Translations under genes and position numbers: made by a program
In this document: positions 18,532-27,497 of the stretch, piece by piece
Layout of the letters: each line of letters begins with the position of its first letter
Numbering within the stretch: position 1 is the stretch's first letter
Notes under the pieces: model-generated
Databases searched by the model: none
Told to the model about the DNA's origin: nothing
The model's input: only the letters and a program-made list of their open reading frames with translations
Assembly: GCA_023415305.1 (NCBI GenBank)
Contig: JAEZKZ010000013.1
Span: forward strand, 1-64,000
Direction of reading: 5' to 3'
From: Bacillota bacterium
GTDB lineage: Bacteria; Bacillota; Clostridia; Acetivibrionales; DSM-1351
Length of the DNA: 64,000 nt

Positions 18532-20505
18532 CTAATTAATTTTATTGGTGCCAAGTAATAAAGCACCGTCTTGCTTTACCTGAACCTCAAGCCCCTTAAA
18601 CTGGCTGGGATAAAAGCTACCCTTATGAGTGTATCTTTTAGATACCCAGTTATGTTCATTCCTTGTTCGATTTTCTTTAAGTATATATTTCAATAAATAA
18701 TCTGCCAGTTTTGGTTCATATATTATGTTTAAATACGCTATAAGAGGTTCAATTAATTCTTTTTCTTGGTAATCGTCTACTGATTTTATTGTTTTTTCAA
18801 TGTTATTAACATTACATAACTGTCCAATACACCAACGATAATCTGTTTTCTCTTTTTGGAGCTTTTCTTCTCCAGCATCATCAAATATTCTGAGCTTATT
18901 GTTATTAAATCTCATCATCATACTAAAATTAAAACCCGTTCTTGTTTTACCCAATTGCGCTACACGTTGACTTGATACATAGAATATCTGTAAAAGATTA
19001 TCTACGCCACCATAACAATAATATCCTTCGACATGGTGGCCAAATTTACGTGCATACCCCACCAACACCTTTACAGCTTCATACGCTTCCTTGTTTGAAT
19101 GTCTGTTACTGAGGTTTGGTAACAGGCATACACCGTCCTCATAGGTTTTCCACAGAATTTTACCATCAACAATTCTGTCAATATTCCACATTGAAAATAC
19201 TTTAACAGCGTTTTCATAGTTGGATGCAGACAAAAACTGCTCAAGTTCTTTATCCGGCGTTGCAAAGATTGGTTTTGCAATTTCTCTCTGCTCTGCTGAC
19301 AATAAACGATGTAATACTGTTGCCGCTGTAGCATTTGTACAATAGTCATTCGGCTTAAATGCACCGTTTACAGGTGTAAGCAAACCTTCTGATACACATT
19401 TTAAACTGATTGTTATCTCTTCCTTATTGAGAGTTTTAAAGTCTGTAACCATGGTTTTATAAGCCTCCAGGTAATCAGGATATTGTACATTGTTCAACAT
19501 TTCATAGGCCCTTAGAGTCCATTTTGCCATTTCAGATCTTTTAATTTTATCGGCTTTGGTATCTGAAGCAACTTCACCCTTCTGGAGAATTCCCAGACTA
19601 ACGGCAGAATTGATATAATCCTCAGCTTGAGCAGAATTTTTGTCAGCTGCACAGACCAAAAGTCTAATGAATTGCTCTTTTGTTATGTCTTCTGCAGCTT
19701 TGAAAAATGTTTCCGGGGCTCCGGTTAATATCCCCTCCTGTTTAAGGAAGTCCACACTTTCCTTAAAGGAAGCCGGCTTTTTTTCGGTAGATTGTCGCGC
19801 CTTTACAGCTTCTTCTTTCTTCTGGTTATCTTCTGCTATTTTTCTGTTCAGATATGCCATTTTGTCTACGTTGTAATCATAGGCATTAACAATTACCGCA
19901 GCTGCTTCAGCTCTGGTAAGCTTGTCCTTCGGTTGAAAGTATTTCATACCATCCTTTTCTGAGCCACGCATAAGGTAATTATTATATGCGGAAGTTGAGT
20001 ATCCAGAATTGATTGATTCATCTAAGTCTGCGTAGGGTGTTTTGGTGATTAAATCGGGGGATATATTCAATGCTCTGCACATCATTTCAGCAACTTCCTG
20101 CCTTGTTACAGCATCATTGGGTCTGAACTTCCTGTCTACTGTTAATTCAATAAACCCATTTGCAAGAGCTGTGGTTATGTATCCGCTTGCCCAACTCTTT
20201 TGCGAATCATCAAAGGGATTACCCTGAGACTGCTTATATCCTTTGACATTGCAGAGGAAAGTGACAAATTCCGCTCTTGTGACTGGGTTGTTTGGCTTAA
20301 ATGTACCGTCAGTATAACCACCGGTAATTTTTAACTCAGCAAGTCTTGTTACATAGGAATAATACCAGGAGGTGTTCTTTACATCGGTAAACTTAACTGC
20401 TTTGCTGACCTCTCCTGAGCTTGTCGAAATTGCTTGAATATTTGACGGGATTAGAATTGACATAATAATAAATAATAGAATTGTTCTTTTAAAAAAAGAT
20501 TTCAT
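18532..20505 (-). CDS. S-layer homology (SLH) domain protein
   Basis: A 657-residue exported protein and first gene of the operon. Signal peptide at 1-25. Three SLH repeats follow at about 35-85 (FTDVKNTSWYYSYVTRLAE, GGYTDGTFKPNNPVTRAEF), 95-150 (WASGYITTALANGFI, FRPNDAVTRQEVAEMM) and 160-215 (FQPKDKLTRAEAAAVIVNAY). Weaker SLH-like units appear near 245-400, for example KRSEMAKWTLRAYEM. SLH domains bind pyruvylated secondary cell-wall polymers, so this is the likely wall anchor of the operon. The C-terminal 230 residues are unassigned. AAAGGAGAACTGTT precedes the ATG. Confidence 0.88.
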   Translation of the reverse strand: MKSFFKRTILLFIIMSILIPSNIQAISTSSGEVSKAVKFTDVKNTSWYYSYVTRLAELKITGGYTDGTFKPNNPVTRAEFVTFLCNVKGYKQSQGNPFDDSQKSWASGYITTALANGFIELTVDRKFRPNDAVTRQEVAEMMCRALNISPDLITKTPYADLDESINSGYSTSAYNNYLMRGSEKDGMKYFQPKDKLTRAEAAAVIVNAYDYNVDKMAYLNRKIAEDNQKKEEAVKARQSTEKKPASFKESVDFLKQEGILTGAPETFFKAAEDITKEQFIRLLVCAADKNSAQAEDYINSAVSLGILQKGEVASDTKADKIKRSEMAKWTLRAYEMLNNVQYPDYLEAYKTMVTDFKTLNKEEITISLKCVSEGLLTPVNGAFKPNDYCTNATAATVLHRLLSAEQREIAKPIFATPDKELEQFLSASNYENAVKVFSMWNIDRIVDGKILWKTYEDGVCLLPNLSNRHSNKEAYEAVKVLVGYARKFGHHVEGYYCYGGVDNLLQIFYVSSQRVAQLGKTRTGFNFSMMMRFNNNKLRIFDDAGEEKLQKEKTDYRWCIGQLCNVNNIEKTIKSVDDYQEKELIEPLIAYLNIIYEPKLADYLLKYILKENRTRNEHNWVSKRYTHKGSFYPSQFKGLEVQVKQDGALLLGTNKIN

Positions 20506-20952
20506 AACAGTTCTCCTTTACTGAATCAATCTTAATAAATAATTTGTGTAATGGGATAGTAATTATATAAATTTTTAGATTTTACTAAATTTGCTGAGAG
20601 CAAATACATATTATGCAATTATGCCTTGAAAAATATTTATTCACTTATTGTGAAAATGAATTCTTGAAAAAATATAAAGAATTTTTAGAATATACCAGAT
20701 AATATATGACTTATATTACATAATATACCAAATATATATACTAAGTACAATACTTTTCGTAAATTTTTTCAGCCTTTTTTGCTTTTTGAGTTTCCAGATT
20801 TTTCAGTTTATAATTTTTGATATTCAGTGAATACTTGATTATTGTTAATTTCTTCTATAAATCAAATTGCGTGCATAAATGCAGCAAAGAAAAAACTCCA
20901 AAAGCCCATATCGCATTTCGGAGTTTCTGTATAATGCTATTTAAAAGGAATT
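20506..20952. other. 447-nt intergenic region
   Basis: Very AT-rich DNA between the surface operon and the recombinase. It should hold the surface operon promoter near its left end; no convincing hexamer pair was fixed. Apart from the recombinase terminator at 20887-20927 nothing else is visible. Confidence 0.6.
20887..20927 (-). terminator. Intrinsic terminator of the recombinase gene
   Basis: AAACTCC (20893-20899) pairs with GGAGTTT (20920-20926) around a loop that can pair further. On the minus strand the hairpin is followed by a T-run, 25 nt after the recombinase stop. Confidence 0.75.
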
Positions 20953-22527
20953 TTAATCATCCCTCCAATTATTGTAGTTATACTCAATAACTATCAGGCC
21001 ATTTTTAGCTTCATCCATGCTTAAACCAATGCTCCGGAGTTCATCACTGTCACAGCTGTCGTAAACAATTACCCTGTTAACCATCTGCTCAATAATGTTT
21101 TTGCTTATTCCCTGGGATTTTATCCTGTTAACGAAACCTTCAACTACCTGTATTTTATCCTGCTGCTTTTTTTCTTCCTGCAGCAGCTTTTCCTTATCCC
21201 TTTTAAAGGAAGTGATGCGGTCCTCTATGCTTTTGTTCATTCTTAAGAAGAGCTGTTCAGAGATTTTTGCTTCGAGCCTGTCAAGATAAAGAATATCCTG
21301 CTGCTTTTGCTTAGCAGCTATCTGCTGCTCCAACTTCTGAGCCATTTCATATCTTTTCTGCCGGTCATCCTCCTCATTGGCATATTTCATGTTAAAGCTA
21401 TCAATGAGCTCCCGGTTTGACAGCATTTCCAGCAGTTCATCCGAGATGACCTCCAAAATAGCCTGTTCAGTTACATAATGACTGGAGCAGCTGTCGCTTC
21501 CATACTTTGTATAAGAGCTGCATATGTATCCCACAGGTCTGTCCTTTCGGACCCTCACATACATGGCTTTACCGCATTTTCCACAGTACAGCATGTTACT
21601 GAGTAGGTGAGATATATTTCTGTTATAGCCCTGATTTGAGCGCTTTTTCGCCCTGATTTTCTGGACTTCCTCAAAATCCTCATTCTTTATAATAGGTTCA
21701 TGAGTATTTGTAGTTATAATCCATTTATCAAATGGAAGTCGTCTGGTTTTCTTGTTCTTAAAGCTAATTTTTTCACTGACGCCCTGAACCGTATCCCCTA
21801 TATATACTCGGTTACATAGGATTCTCTGCACAGCCACCTGATTCCATGGTGTAATGGGGATATCAGAATTTTTTGAAGAAGGTGAGGGATACCCTTTTTC
21901 ATTCAACATTTTAGCTATTAAAGCATAGCCATATCCCTGTTTATATAGACTGAATATCTCTCTGACAACAGGTGCCGTTCTGGTATCTACAACAAGCCTG
22001 TTTTTCTCATTTACTGACTTGACATACCCGTAAGGGGCATTCCCTATATACTCACCCTGTTCAATTTTAAAGCGAAGATTAGCCCTGATTTTCTTAGATA
22101 TATCCCTTACATACCGTTCATTGTACCAGGTATCAATTCCAACGGTTTCATTATCCTTAAGACTGTCATACCTTCCGTCTGCAGTCATAACCCGTACACC
22201 GTACTCCTCCAGAAAATCGAGAAACAGCAGAGTTTTGGCATTATTTCTCCCCAATCTGGATAAATCCTTCAGAACTACGAGATTTATACTGCAGGAAAGC
22301 ACGTCTTTTTTAAGTTCTTCCAGTGCATTTCTCTCAAAGCCCGAACCTGATACATTATCATCTACATAGGTTTTGTAAACGGTTCCAAGTTTGCTTTTTT
22401 TAACGAAATCTATCAAAAGTTTTTTCTGAGTTTCTATAGTTTCCAGGTTTTCCTCATTATCATCTCTGCTCTGGCGTACATATATTCCAATGTGATAATT
22501 TATATCGGGCCTGTTGAATCCAAGCAT
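20953..22527 (-). CDS. Large serine recombinase (resolvase/invertase family)
   Basis: A 524-residue site-specific recombinase. The N-terminal resolvase domain (1-150) has the catalytic Ser in GIYVRQSRDDNEE, with conserved LKDLSRLGRN and the arginine-rich helix. The recombinase domain (about 170-270) includes APYGYVK. A zinc ribbon (about 310-350) is shown by CGKCGKAM and a later Cys pair, followed by a coiled coil (about 380-460). This is the architecture of integrases from phages and integrative elements. It is intact, with AAGGAGGT before the ATG. No capsid, replication or conjugation genes flank it and no att pair was recognised, so it may be a lone or degraded element, or a developmental (skin-type) excisionase. 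Confidence 0.92.
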   Translation of the reverse strand: MLGFNRPDINYHIGIYVRQSRDDNEENLETIETQKKLLIDFVKKSKLGTVYKTYVDDNVSGSGFERNALEELKKDVLSCSINLVVLKDLSRLGRNNAKTLLFLDFLEEYGVRVMTADGRYDSLKDNETVGIDTWYNERYVRDISKKIRANLRFKIEQGEYIGNAPYGYVKSVNEKNRLVVDTRTAPVVREIFSLYKQGYGYALIAKMLNEKGYPSPSSKNSDIPITPWNQVAVQRILCNRVYIGDTVQGVSEKISFKNKKTRRLPFDKWIITTNTHEPIIKNEDFEEVQKIRAKKRSNQGYNRNISHLLSNMLYCGKCGKAMYVRVRKDRPVGYICSSYTKYGSDSCSSHYVTEQAILEVISDELLEMLSNRELIDSFNMKYANEEDDRQKRYEMAQKLEQQIAAKQKQQDILYLDRLEAKISEQLFLRMNKSIEDRITSFKRDKEKLLQEEKKQQDKIQVVEGFVNRIKSQGISKNIIEQMVNRVIVYDSCDSDELRSIGLSMDEAKNGLIVIEYNYNNWRDD

Positions 22528-22770
22528 TGCACTGTTACCTCCTTGCCGCCAGCGTAATTATTTTGAATATCAGGTCTTTTATATCTACTTTACCTTTATA
22601 GATGCTCAGAATTCTTTTTGGCTTAGTTTTTGGCATCGATTTAACCCCATTTCGTTACCTGCATCAACATGAGAGGCTGGAGAACTTCTATTTCAATTAT
22701 ATTCACAAGGATTGAATATTAAAATTTGTCCATTTGATAATTATATTAATCCATATAAATAAATTAGACA

Positions 22771-22808
22771 ATCTAATAGGTGATTAATGGCAATATCACC
22801 TATTAGAT
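22771..22808. repeat. Perfect 14-bp inverted repeat
   Basis: ATCTAATAGGTGAT (22771-22784) and its exact complement (22795-22808) are separated by 10 nt. It lies in the 312-nt gap between the recombinase start and the AraC remnant. No T-run follows on either strand, so an operator or recombinase-related site is more likely than a terminator. Confidence 0.6.
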
Positions 22809-22839
22809 GTGATAGAACAGTTATCAGGAGGGCTTGTTC

Positions 22840-23260
22840 ATGGTTAAAAACAAAATTTGTTTTTTACAGTGCGGTAATGTAGAAATTGTCGAAGGCAGCG
22901 GAAAGCCATATTTTCCATATCATACCCACAACAGCTTTATAATTGGAGTAATTCTGAAGGGTAATACCCTTTTCTCAATCAATAACAGAGAATTTTACCT
23001 GGGTGCTGGCATGACAATTTGTAGTACCTCCCAATACACTCAAATTTGAGAAAAGGAAAATAAAATTTCGGAACCTCATATACATGGAGTCATAAGCAAC
23101 TCTGAAACAACCGTCCGGTCATTTGCTGAATGGCTGCAGGATACTTTATCTTGGTGAAGTGGTGGTTCAGGAGTAACTCGGCTGCTCACTGAAAAGATAT
23201 TCTGATGAAAACGGGATTTATCTTATTAGTGAGAAAACCAAAGAACAGGACTGAAAAAAC
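22840..23260 (+). pseudogene. Remnant of an AraC-type regulator
   Basis: An intact ribosome binding site (AGGAGGG, 7 nt before the ATG) leads into about 70 codons resembling the N-terminal cupin of AraC-family regulators: PYHTHNSFIIGVILKG followed by FSINNREFYLGAGM. A stop at about 23049 ends the frame. The following 200 nt contain short frame-shifted stretches broken by several stops, and no C-terminal AraC HTH pair can be found. It appears decayed and is next to the recombinase, consistent with past insertion or deletion. Confidence 0.6.
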
Positions 23261-23263
23261 CTT

Positions 23264-24085
23264 TTATTTATCAATTTCAGGTATTATATTATGTATTATA
23301 TGATAAATTGCATCTTGATCATTGCTTACAACAACCTTGTCTGCCGCATGTTTCAGGCAATCCCTTGCATTATCCACGGCAATTCCCAAGTCAGCCGTTT
23401 TTATCATTTCAAGGTCGTTGTCAAAATCGCCAACTGCTACTACAATGCGGGTTCTGTACTCTTCCATCAGTTTTATATACTTTAATGCAGTACCTTTAGA
23501 AACATCCTTTTTCAGAAATTCCAGATAGTGTTCATGGGAAAAAACGCAGTCAATTTTGTCAGACAGTCCAAAAGTTTTCATAGCTTTTTCAGCTTCCAGC
23601 AAATTAGCATGTGTATCACTGAACATCACTTTAATCCACTGCATATTCATAATCTGCTCCAGATTAGAACGCTGGAAAACCTGCTTTTCAGATAATACAT
23701 ACGGATCAACATTTTCCTCTGGCGTTACTATAAACATCATTTCGGGAGTGAATATTTCAACTACCATGCTGCTGAAGCGGTTCATGCAATACTCTATATA
23801 TTCAACTATCAAATGATTTTCAAGGTATTCGATATTAATTAAGTTTTCCTTTGAAAAATCATATATCGCTGAACCGTTATAAAGTATGCATGGTCCGTTT
23901 ATTGGCAGTTCCTTAATATGGAGTCTTATATTTTGAGTGGTTCTCCCGGTTGCTACTGCAAAGATACCTCCATTTTGAATAAAATGTTTAACGGCCTCTT
24001 GATTTTTTACAGAAATCTCCTGCCTTGAATTAATTAAGGTACCATCCAGGTCACTTATCAAAAGATATTTTTTGAAATTATCCAT
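23264..24085 (-). CDS. Cof-type HAD superfamily phosphatase
   Basis: A 273-residue haloacid dehalogenase-like hydrolase of the Cof/YidA class. Motif I is LLISDLDGTLINSR (nucleophile Asp near residue 11), motif II is VATGRTTQNI, and motif IV is VAVGDFDNDLEMIKTADLGIA. The cap domain between motifs II and III is of Cof size (C2B). Such enzymes dephosphorylate sugar phosphates, pyridoxal phosphate or FMN; the substrate cannot be told from sequence. AAAAAGGAG lies about 13 nt before the ATG. The gene ends close to the AraC remnant and is transcribed convergently with it. Confidence 0.9.
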   Translation of the reverse strand: MDNFKKYLLISDLDGTLINSRQEISVKNQEAVKHFIQNGGIFAVATGRTTQNIRLHIKELPINGPCILYNGSAIYDFSKENLINIEYLENHLIVEYIEYCMNRFSSMVVEIFTPEMMFIVTPEENVDPYVLSEKQVFQRSNLEQIMNMQWIKVMFSDTHANLLEAEKAMKTFGLSDKIDCVFSHEHYLEFLKKDVSKGTALKYIKLMEEYRTRIVVAVGDFDNDLEMIKTADLGIAVDNARDCLKHAADKVVVSNDQDAIYHIIHNIIPEIDK

Positions 24086-24416
24086 TTAATCTATTCTCCT
24101 TTTTGTGAATGATACAGCGATTGCTCTTAATAAATTTCGTTGAGGAAGTATTGGTGTACTTTTTAAAAATAAAATAGCTGCACTGGAACGCAGAGTATAA
24201 GGTATTCTTCGAATTACAAAGGCTACTATAATTATAAGAAAAATTTTACATTTTCCTTGTGTTATACCATTTACCTTCATTTATGATATTAAATAACGTG
24301 AAAAATTCATACTTTCCAAGACAATAAAAGGGCCTTCAGCATCTCACCGACCGACCCAAATAGGATGTTCGATATGTATATTATTTCTTATCAGTTATAT
24401 ATATATATTGCACCTG

Positions 24417-24998
24417 CTACACTATTCTTTTTTCAGTAACAATTAAGTCAAGGGGTACATCAAAAGCCTCGTGTGGTATATCCTTTTGAACTTGAAAATC
24501 ATAGCATATTCCGATCTTTTTACAATGTGGCGCTGTCTGTATTAAATACCTGTCATAGAAGCCCCCGCCATAGCCCATCCGATTCCTGTAAATATCAAAT
24601 ACACTTCCGGGAACTATTACTACCTCGAGCTTACCAGGCTCATTAATAACACCCTGACTAAGTTCAGGTTCAAGTATTCCAAAACTGCCTTTAGTCTTTA
24701 AATCGTTGAAGCTATTTATTAAAACAGCGTGCATAACTCTTTTTCCATCGGGTAGTTTTTCCAGACACGGTACGCTTACCTTCTTACCCTCTTTAAGCCA
24801 ACCCTTAATTAAATCATGTGTAGCTATTTCACTGCCAAAGCTTACAAAACACATTATGTTCTCAGCTTCAATCACCCATTGGAGCTGATCTAATTTTCCA
24901 GCAACAGCCCTGGAAGAATAAAGCTGCTGTTCCTTTGTCAAACTATTTCTATATTCAAGGTATTTTTTTCTTAATTCATTTTTTGTTATTTTAATCAC
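24417..24998 (-). CDS. 5-formyltetrahydrofolate cyclo-ligase
   Basis: Converts 5-formyl-THF to 5,10-methenyl-THF with ATP in folate one-carbon metabolism. The 193-residue protein shows the N-terminal helix KNELRKKYLEYRNSL and the highly conserved nucleotide/folate signature RMGYGGGFYDRYL near residue 140. The apparent start is GTG at 24998, with only a weak ribosome binding site. It begins 21 nt after the stop of the membrane-protein gene, so translational coupling is possible. Confidence 0.93.
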   Translation of the reverse strand: MIKITKNELRKKYLEYRNSLTKEQQLYSSRAVAGKLDQLQWVIEAENIMCFVSFGSEIATHDLIKGWLKEGKKVSVPCLEKLPDGKRVMHAVLINSFNDLKTKGSFGILEPELSQGVINEPGKLEVVIVPGSVFDIYRNRMGYGGGFYDRYLIQTAPHCKKIGICYDFQVQKDIPHEAFDVPLDLIVTEKRIV

Positions 24999-25019
24999 CC
25001 ATCTGAGTTTACTCGGTTT

Positions 25020-25472
25020 TTACCAATAAAGGGCTGGTCCTGTCGTTAGTGCAAATAAGAACCAGAAAATCAACTGAATAACAAAAATAATAATAGAGAC
25101 AGTTAATAGTGCAGCTCCGTAGGATCTCTTGTCAGAATCACTGTCATTGGATATCATAACCAAACCGGAAATTAATCCAATTAATTGACCTATACCCGGG
25201 ATGATTACCGATAGAGCACATAAAAAAACTTTAGTCCAGTTACTTAAAACGTTACCTCCGGCACTTGCCCGGTAGTTATTTAAAAGTAATTGCCTTTCTA
25301 GTGTCGTCACCTGCCTGTCGGTCCATTGAAGCTGTTGCTGACTGTAATTATACGATTGAGAAAAGGTTGATGTTTCATTCATTTTCTGTTGCCCTCCCGG
25401 TTCAACTGCCGAAGCCTTAACCTCATTAACTCCAATATCATAAACTTCTGTCTGACTGTGTTCCCGCTCCAT
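25020..25472 (-). CDS. Small membrane protein, unknown function
   Basis: 150 residues. The first 80 are polar and Gln-rich (NYSQQQLQWTDRQ); two hydrophobic segments follow at about 85-110 (LCALSVIIPGIGQLIGLISG) and 120-145 (GAALLTVSIIIFVIQLIFW). The PGIGQ turn resembles TM2-like or DUF4190-type small membrane proteins, but the family is not secure. GGAGGAGAAT lies before the ATG. It precedes the folate cyclo-ligase by 21 nt on the same strand. Confidence 0.7.
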   Translation of the reverse strand: MEREHSQTEVYDIGVNEVKASAVEPGGQQKMNETSTFSQSYNYSQQQLQWTDRQVTTLERQLLLNNYRASAGGNVLSNWTKVFLCALSVIIPGIGQLIGLISGLVMISNDSDSDKRSYGAALLTVSIIIFVIQLIFWFLFALTTGPALYW

Positions 25473-25591
25473 TTATTCTCCTCCGTGAGACGCATTTATC
25501 AGTCATATTATATCATAATAAGGCAAAACAGAAAAATAAGACTATTTATTCATTTTTAGTATGACAGACAGTTTATAGAAAAGTAAGTAAA

Positions 25592-25909
25592 CTAAGAAAT
25601 TCCAAGACCTGATTCAAACCTAACCGGTAAATAATAAATTCCTATCAAACCCCTAATAACGTCATCATAATTTTTTTCAGTTATCTTATGTAAAAAACCG
25701 TTCTCCATATGTATGTATAGTGTTACATCAAAGTATTCAATATTATCCATCAAAGCACTTATCATATCTATGGAATCCAATGGATTTATGAAATCTCTGA
25801 CCCACCGCCTAGAATTTTCTTCGTTTTTAAAATCCTCTTGATAAAAACTATGTAAAAACCTTCGTATCTCTCCCCGCTGGGTAGACCATATGCTTAAAGT
25901 TACCGACAT
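25592..25909 (-). CDS. Hypothetical protein, 105 aa
   Basis: A soluble 105-residue protein with no recognised family. It starts MSVTLSIWSTQRGEIRRFL and is mixed alpha/beta, with WVRDFINPLDSIDMISALM in the middle. A strong GGAGGAATTTC site precedes the ATG, supporting expression. No close neighbour on the same strand suggests a role. Confidence 0.65.
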   Translation of the reverse strand: MSVTLSIWSTQRGEIRRFLHSFYQEDFKNEENSRRWVRDFINPLDSIDMISALMDNIEYFDVTLYIHMENGFLHKITEKNYDDVIRGLIGIYYLPVRFESGLGIS

Positions 25910-26108
25910 TGAAATTCCTCCGTGATCACAAAATTCTCCAACCTTAATGCGTACACAAAATAAAAATATAAATCAAAATACACTAACCATATAATAATTT
26001 GACACCAAGACTGGAAAACCTCTATGTAAATTATTACAGCAGCAAAAGCGTCGAGGCCGCTTTCTCTGCACTTCAAGACATTACTGACATCCAGTGTTTT
26101 TCCAATAA

Positions 26109-26140
26109 AAAACTCTGACAAAAGCTAATGTCAGAGTTTA
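26109..26140 (-). terminator. Intrinsic terminator of the ahcY-mtaD operon
   Basis: TGTCAGAGTT and AACTCTGACA form a perfect stem with an 8-nt loop, followed on the minus strand by TTTTTT. It lies 40 nt after the mtaD stop. The 200 nt to its left hold no supported gene. Confidence 0.85.
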
Positions 26141-26179
26141 ATTATATAATTAAATATATTTTATGTCACCTATCAATGA

Positions 26180-27487
26180 TTACCTGCCCAACAGCCTCTT
26201 AGTCAAGGAATGGACTTGGTACTTTATTTTCTCCTCATCTATAGTACAGAATTCTCGATTCTTCATCACAATTTTTCCATCCACAACAACTGTATCTACA
26301 TCAGATGCCTGTGCAGAATAAACTATAGTAGACAAGGGATTGTTCTTCGGGTAAAAATGAGGCTTGTCTGTATCAACAAGAATAATATCAGCCTTCATAT
26401 CTGTTGCTATTTTGCCGGAATCCTCGAAACCTAATGCTTTAGCACCATTACAGGTCCCCATTTTTAATACGGTGTCAGCTTGCATTAATTTGGGATCCAT
26501 GGCCACGCCCTTATGAATAAGTGCTGCCAGATTCATTTCTTCAAACATGTTCAAGTTATTGTTGCTTGCTGCACCGTCCGTACCAAGACAAACATTTATT
26601 CCCATTTTAACCATTTCAGGAACCCTTGCTATACCGCTGCCGAGTTTAAGATTACTGGTAGGATTGTGTGCAATACTGCAGCCCATTTCTCTCATAATCT
26701 CAAGATCACTATCGGAGAGATGTACGCAGTGAGCGGCAAGAACAGGTACATCTAATACTCCAGTCTTTTTACATATCTCAACTGAAGTCATACCATAGTC
26801 TCTTTTGCTGGACTCCACTTCAGTAGCTGTTTCCAGAAGATGAATATGAATACCTGTGTTAAGCTGCTTTGCCAGGTCAGCTGCATTTATCAGCGTCTTT
26901 TCGTTAAACATGTATGTTGAATGTATTTCCACAAACACCTTAATTCTACCTTCGGCACTATTATGATACTGCTTGAAATAATCTACAGTTCCCTGACTCA
27001 TATCAAGGCGCTTCAATTCTCCACCGTCAAAAAATTGTACCGGACTCTTGCAGAGATTTGCCTTGATACCTGTCTCTGTTACAGCTCTTGCAACCTCATC
27101 CATAAACATATACATGTCTGCAAAGGCTGTAACACCGGATTTCAACATTTCTGTTATACCCAGCATGGTTCCCCAGTATACATCCTTGTCTGTGAGTTTT
27201 GCTTCAATAGGAAAAATGTTATCGAACAACCAGGTTTCCAAAGCAATATCATCTGCATAGTTCCTCATTAATGTCATTGCACTGTGGCTGTGTGAATTAA
27301 CAAGACCGGGCATGGCAAGCTTGCCTTTACCCTCTATTTCATTTTTACAGGTAACATTATCGGGAAGTTTATCGGTTACAAGACATATCCTGCCATCGGA
27401 AACCCCTATGAAACCATCATGGATGATCATATTCAGGTCATCCATGGTTATAATATCTACATTCTTAACTAATAAATCTAAATTCAT
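26180..27487 (-). CDS. mtaD: 5-methylthioadenosine / S-adenosylhomocysteine deaminase
   Basis: Deaminates SAH or MTA to the inosyl compounds in S-adenosylmethionine by-product recycling. The 435-residue amidohydrolase has the metal-binding NSHSHSAMTLMRNYADD near residue 65, HIHLLET, AHCVHLSD and GTDGAASNNNLNMFEEM near residue 295, all typical of MtaD/TrzF-class deaminases. The start at 27487 was chosen because GGGGGAAAA precedes it; the longer frame to 27550 overlaps ahcY. It begins 10 nt after ahcY, so the two products act in one pathway. Deamination of other adenosine compounds is possible in this family. Confidence 0.93.
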   Translation of the reverse strand: MNLDLLVKNVDIITMDDLNMIIHDGFIGVSDGRICLVTDKLPDNVTCKNEIEGKGKLAMPGLVNSHSHSAMTLMRNYADDIALETWLFDNIFPIEAKLTDKDVYWGTMLGITEMLKSGVTAFADMYMFMDEVARAVTETGIKANLCKSPVQFFDGGELKRLDMSQGTVDYFKQYHNSAEGRIKVFVEIHSTYMFNEKTLINAADLAKQLNTGIHIHLLETATEVESSKRDYGMTSVEICKKTGVLDVPVLAAHCVHLSDSDLEIMREMGCSIAHNPTSNLKLGSGIARVPEMVKMGINVCLGTDGAASNNNLNMFEEMNLAALIHKGVAMDPKLMQADTVLKMGTCNGAKALGFEDSGKIATDMKADIILVDTDKPHFYPKNNPLSTIVYSAQASDVDTVVVDGKIVMKNREFCTIDEEKIKYQVHSLTKRLLGR

Positions 27488-27497
27488 TTTTCCCCCG

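Noticed and set aside
20506..23263. An intact prophage or integrative element
   Set aside because: Only a recombinase and a broken regulator are present; no structural, replication or transfer genes and no flanking direct repeat were found.
24086..24280. A 64-codon minus-strand frame directly upstream of the HAD phosphatase
   Set aside because: No ribosome binding site and no recognisable protein; the HAD gene has its own AAAAAGGAG inside the frame.
25900..26121. A 73-codon minus-strand frame after mtaD
   Set aside because: Its start is a TTG inside the mtaD terminator hairpin and its end overlaps the well-supported gene at 25592-25909.
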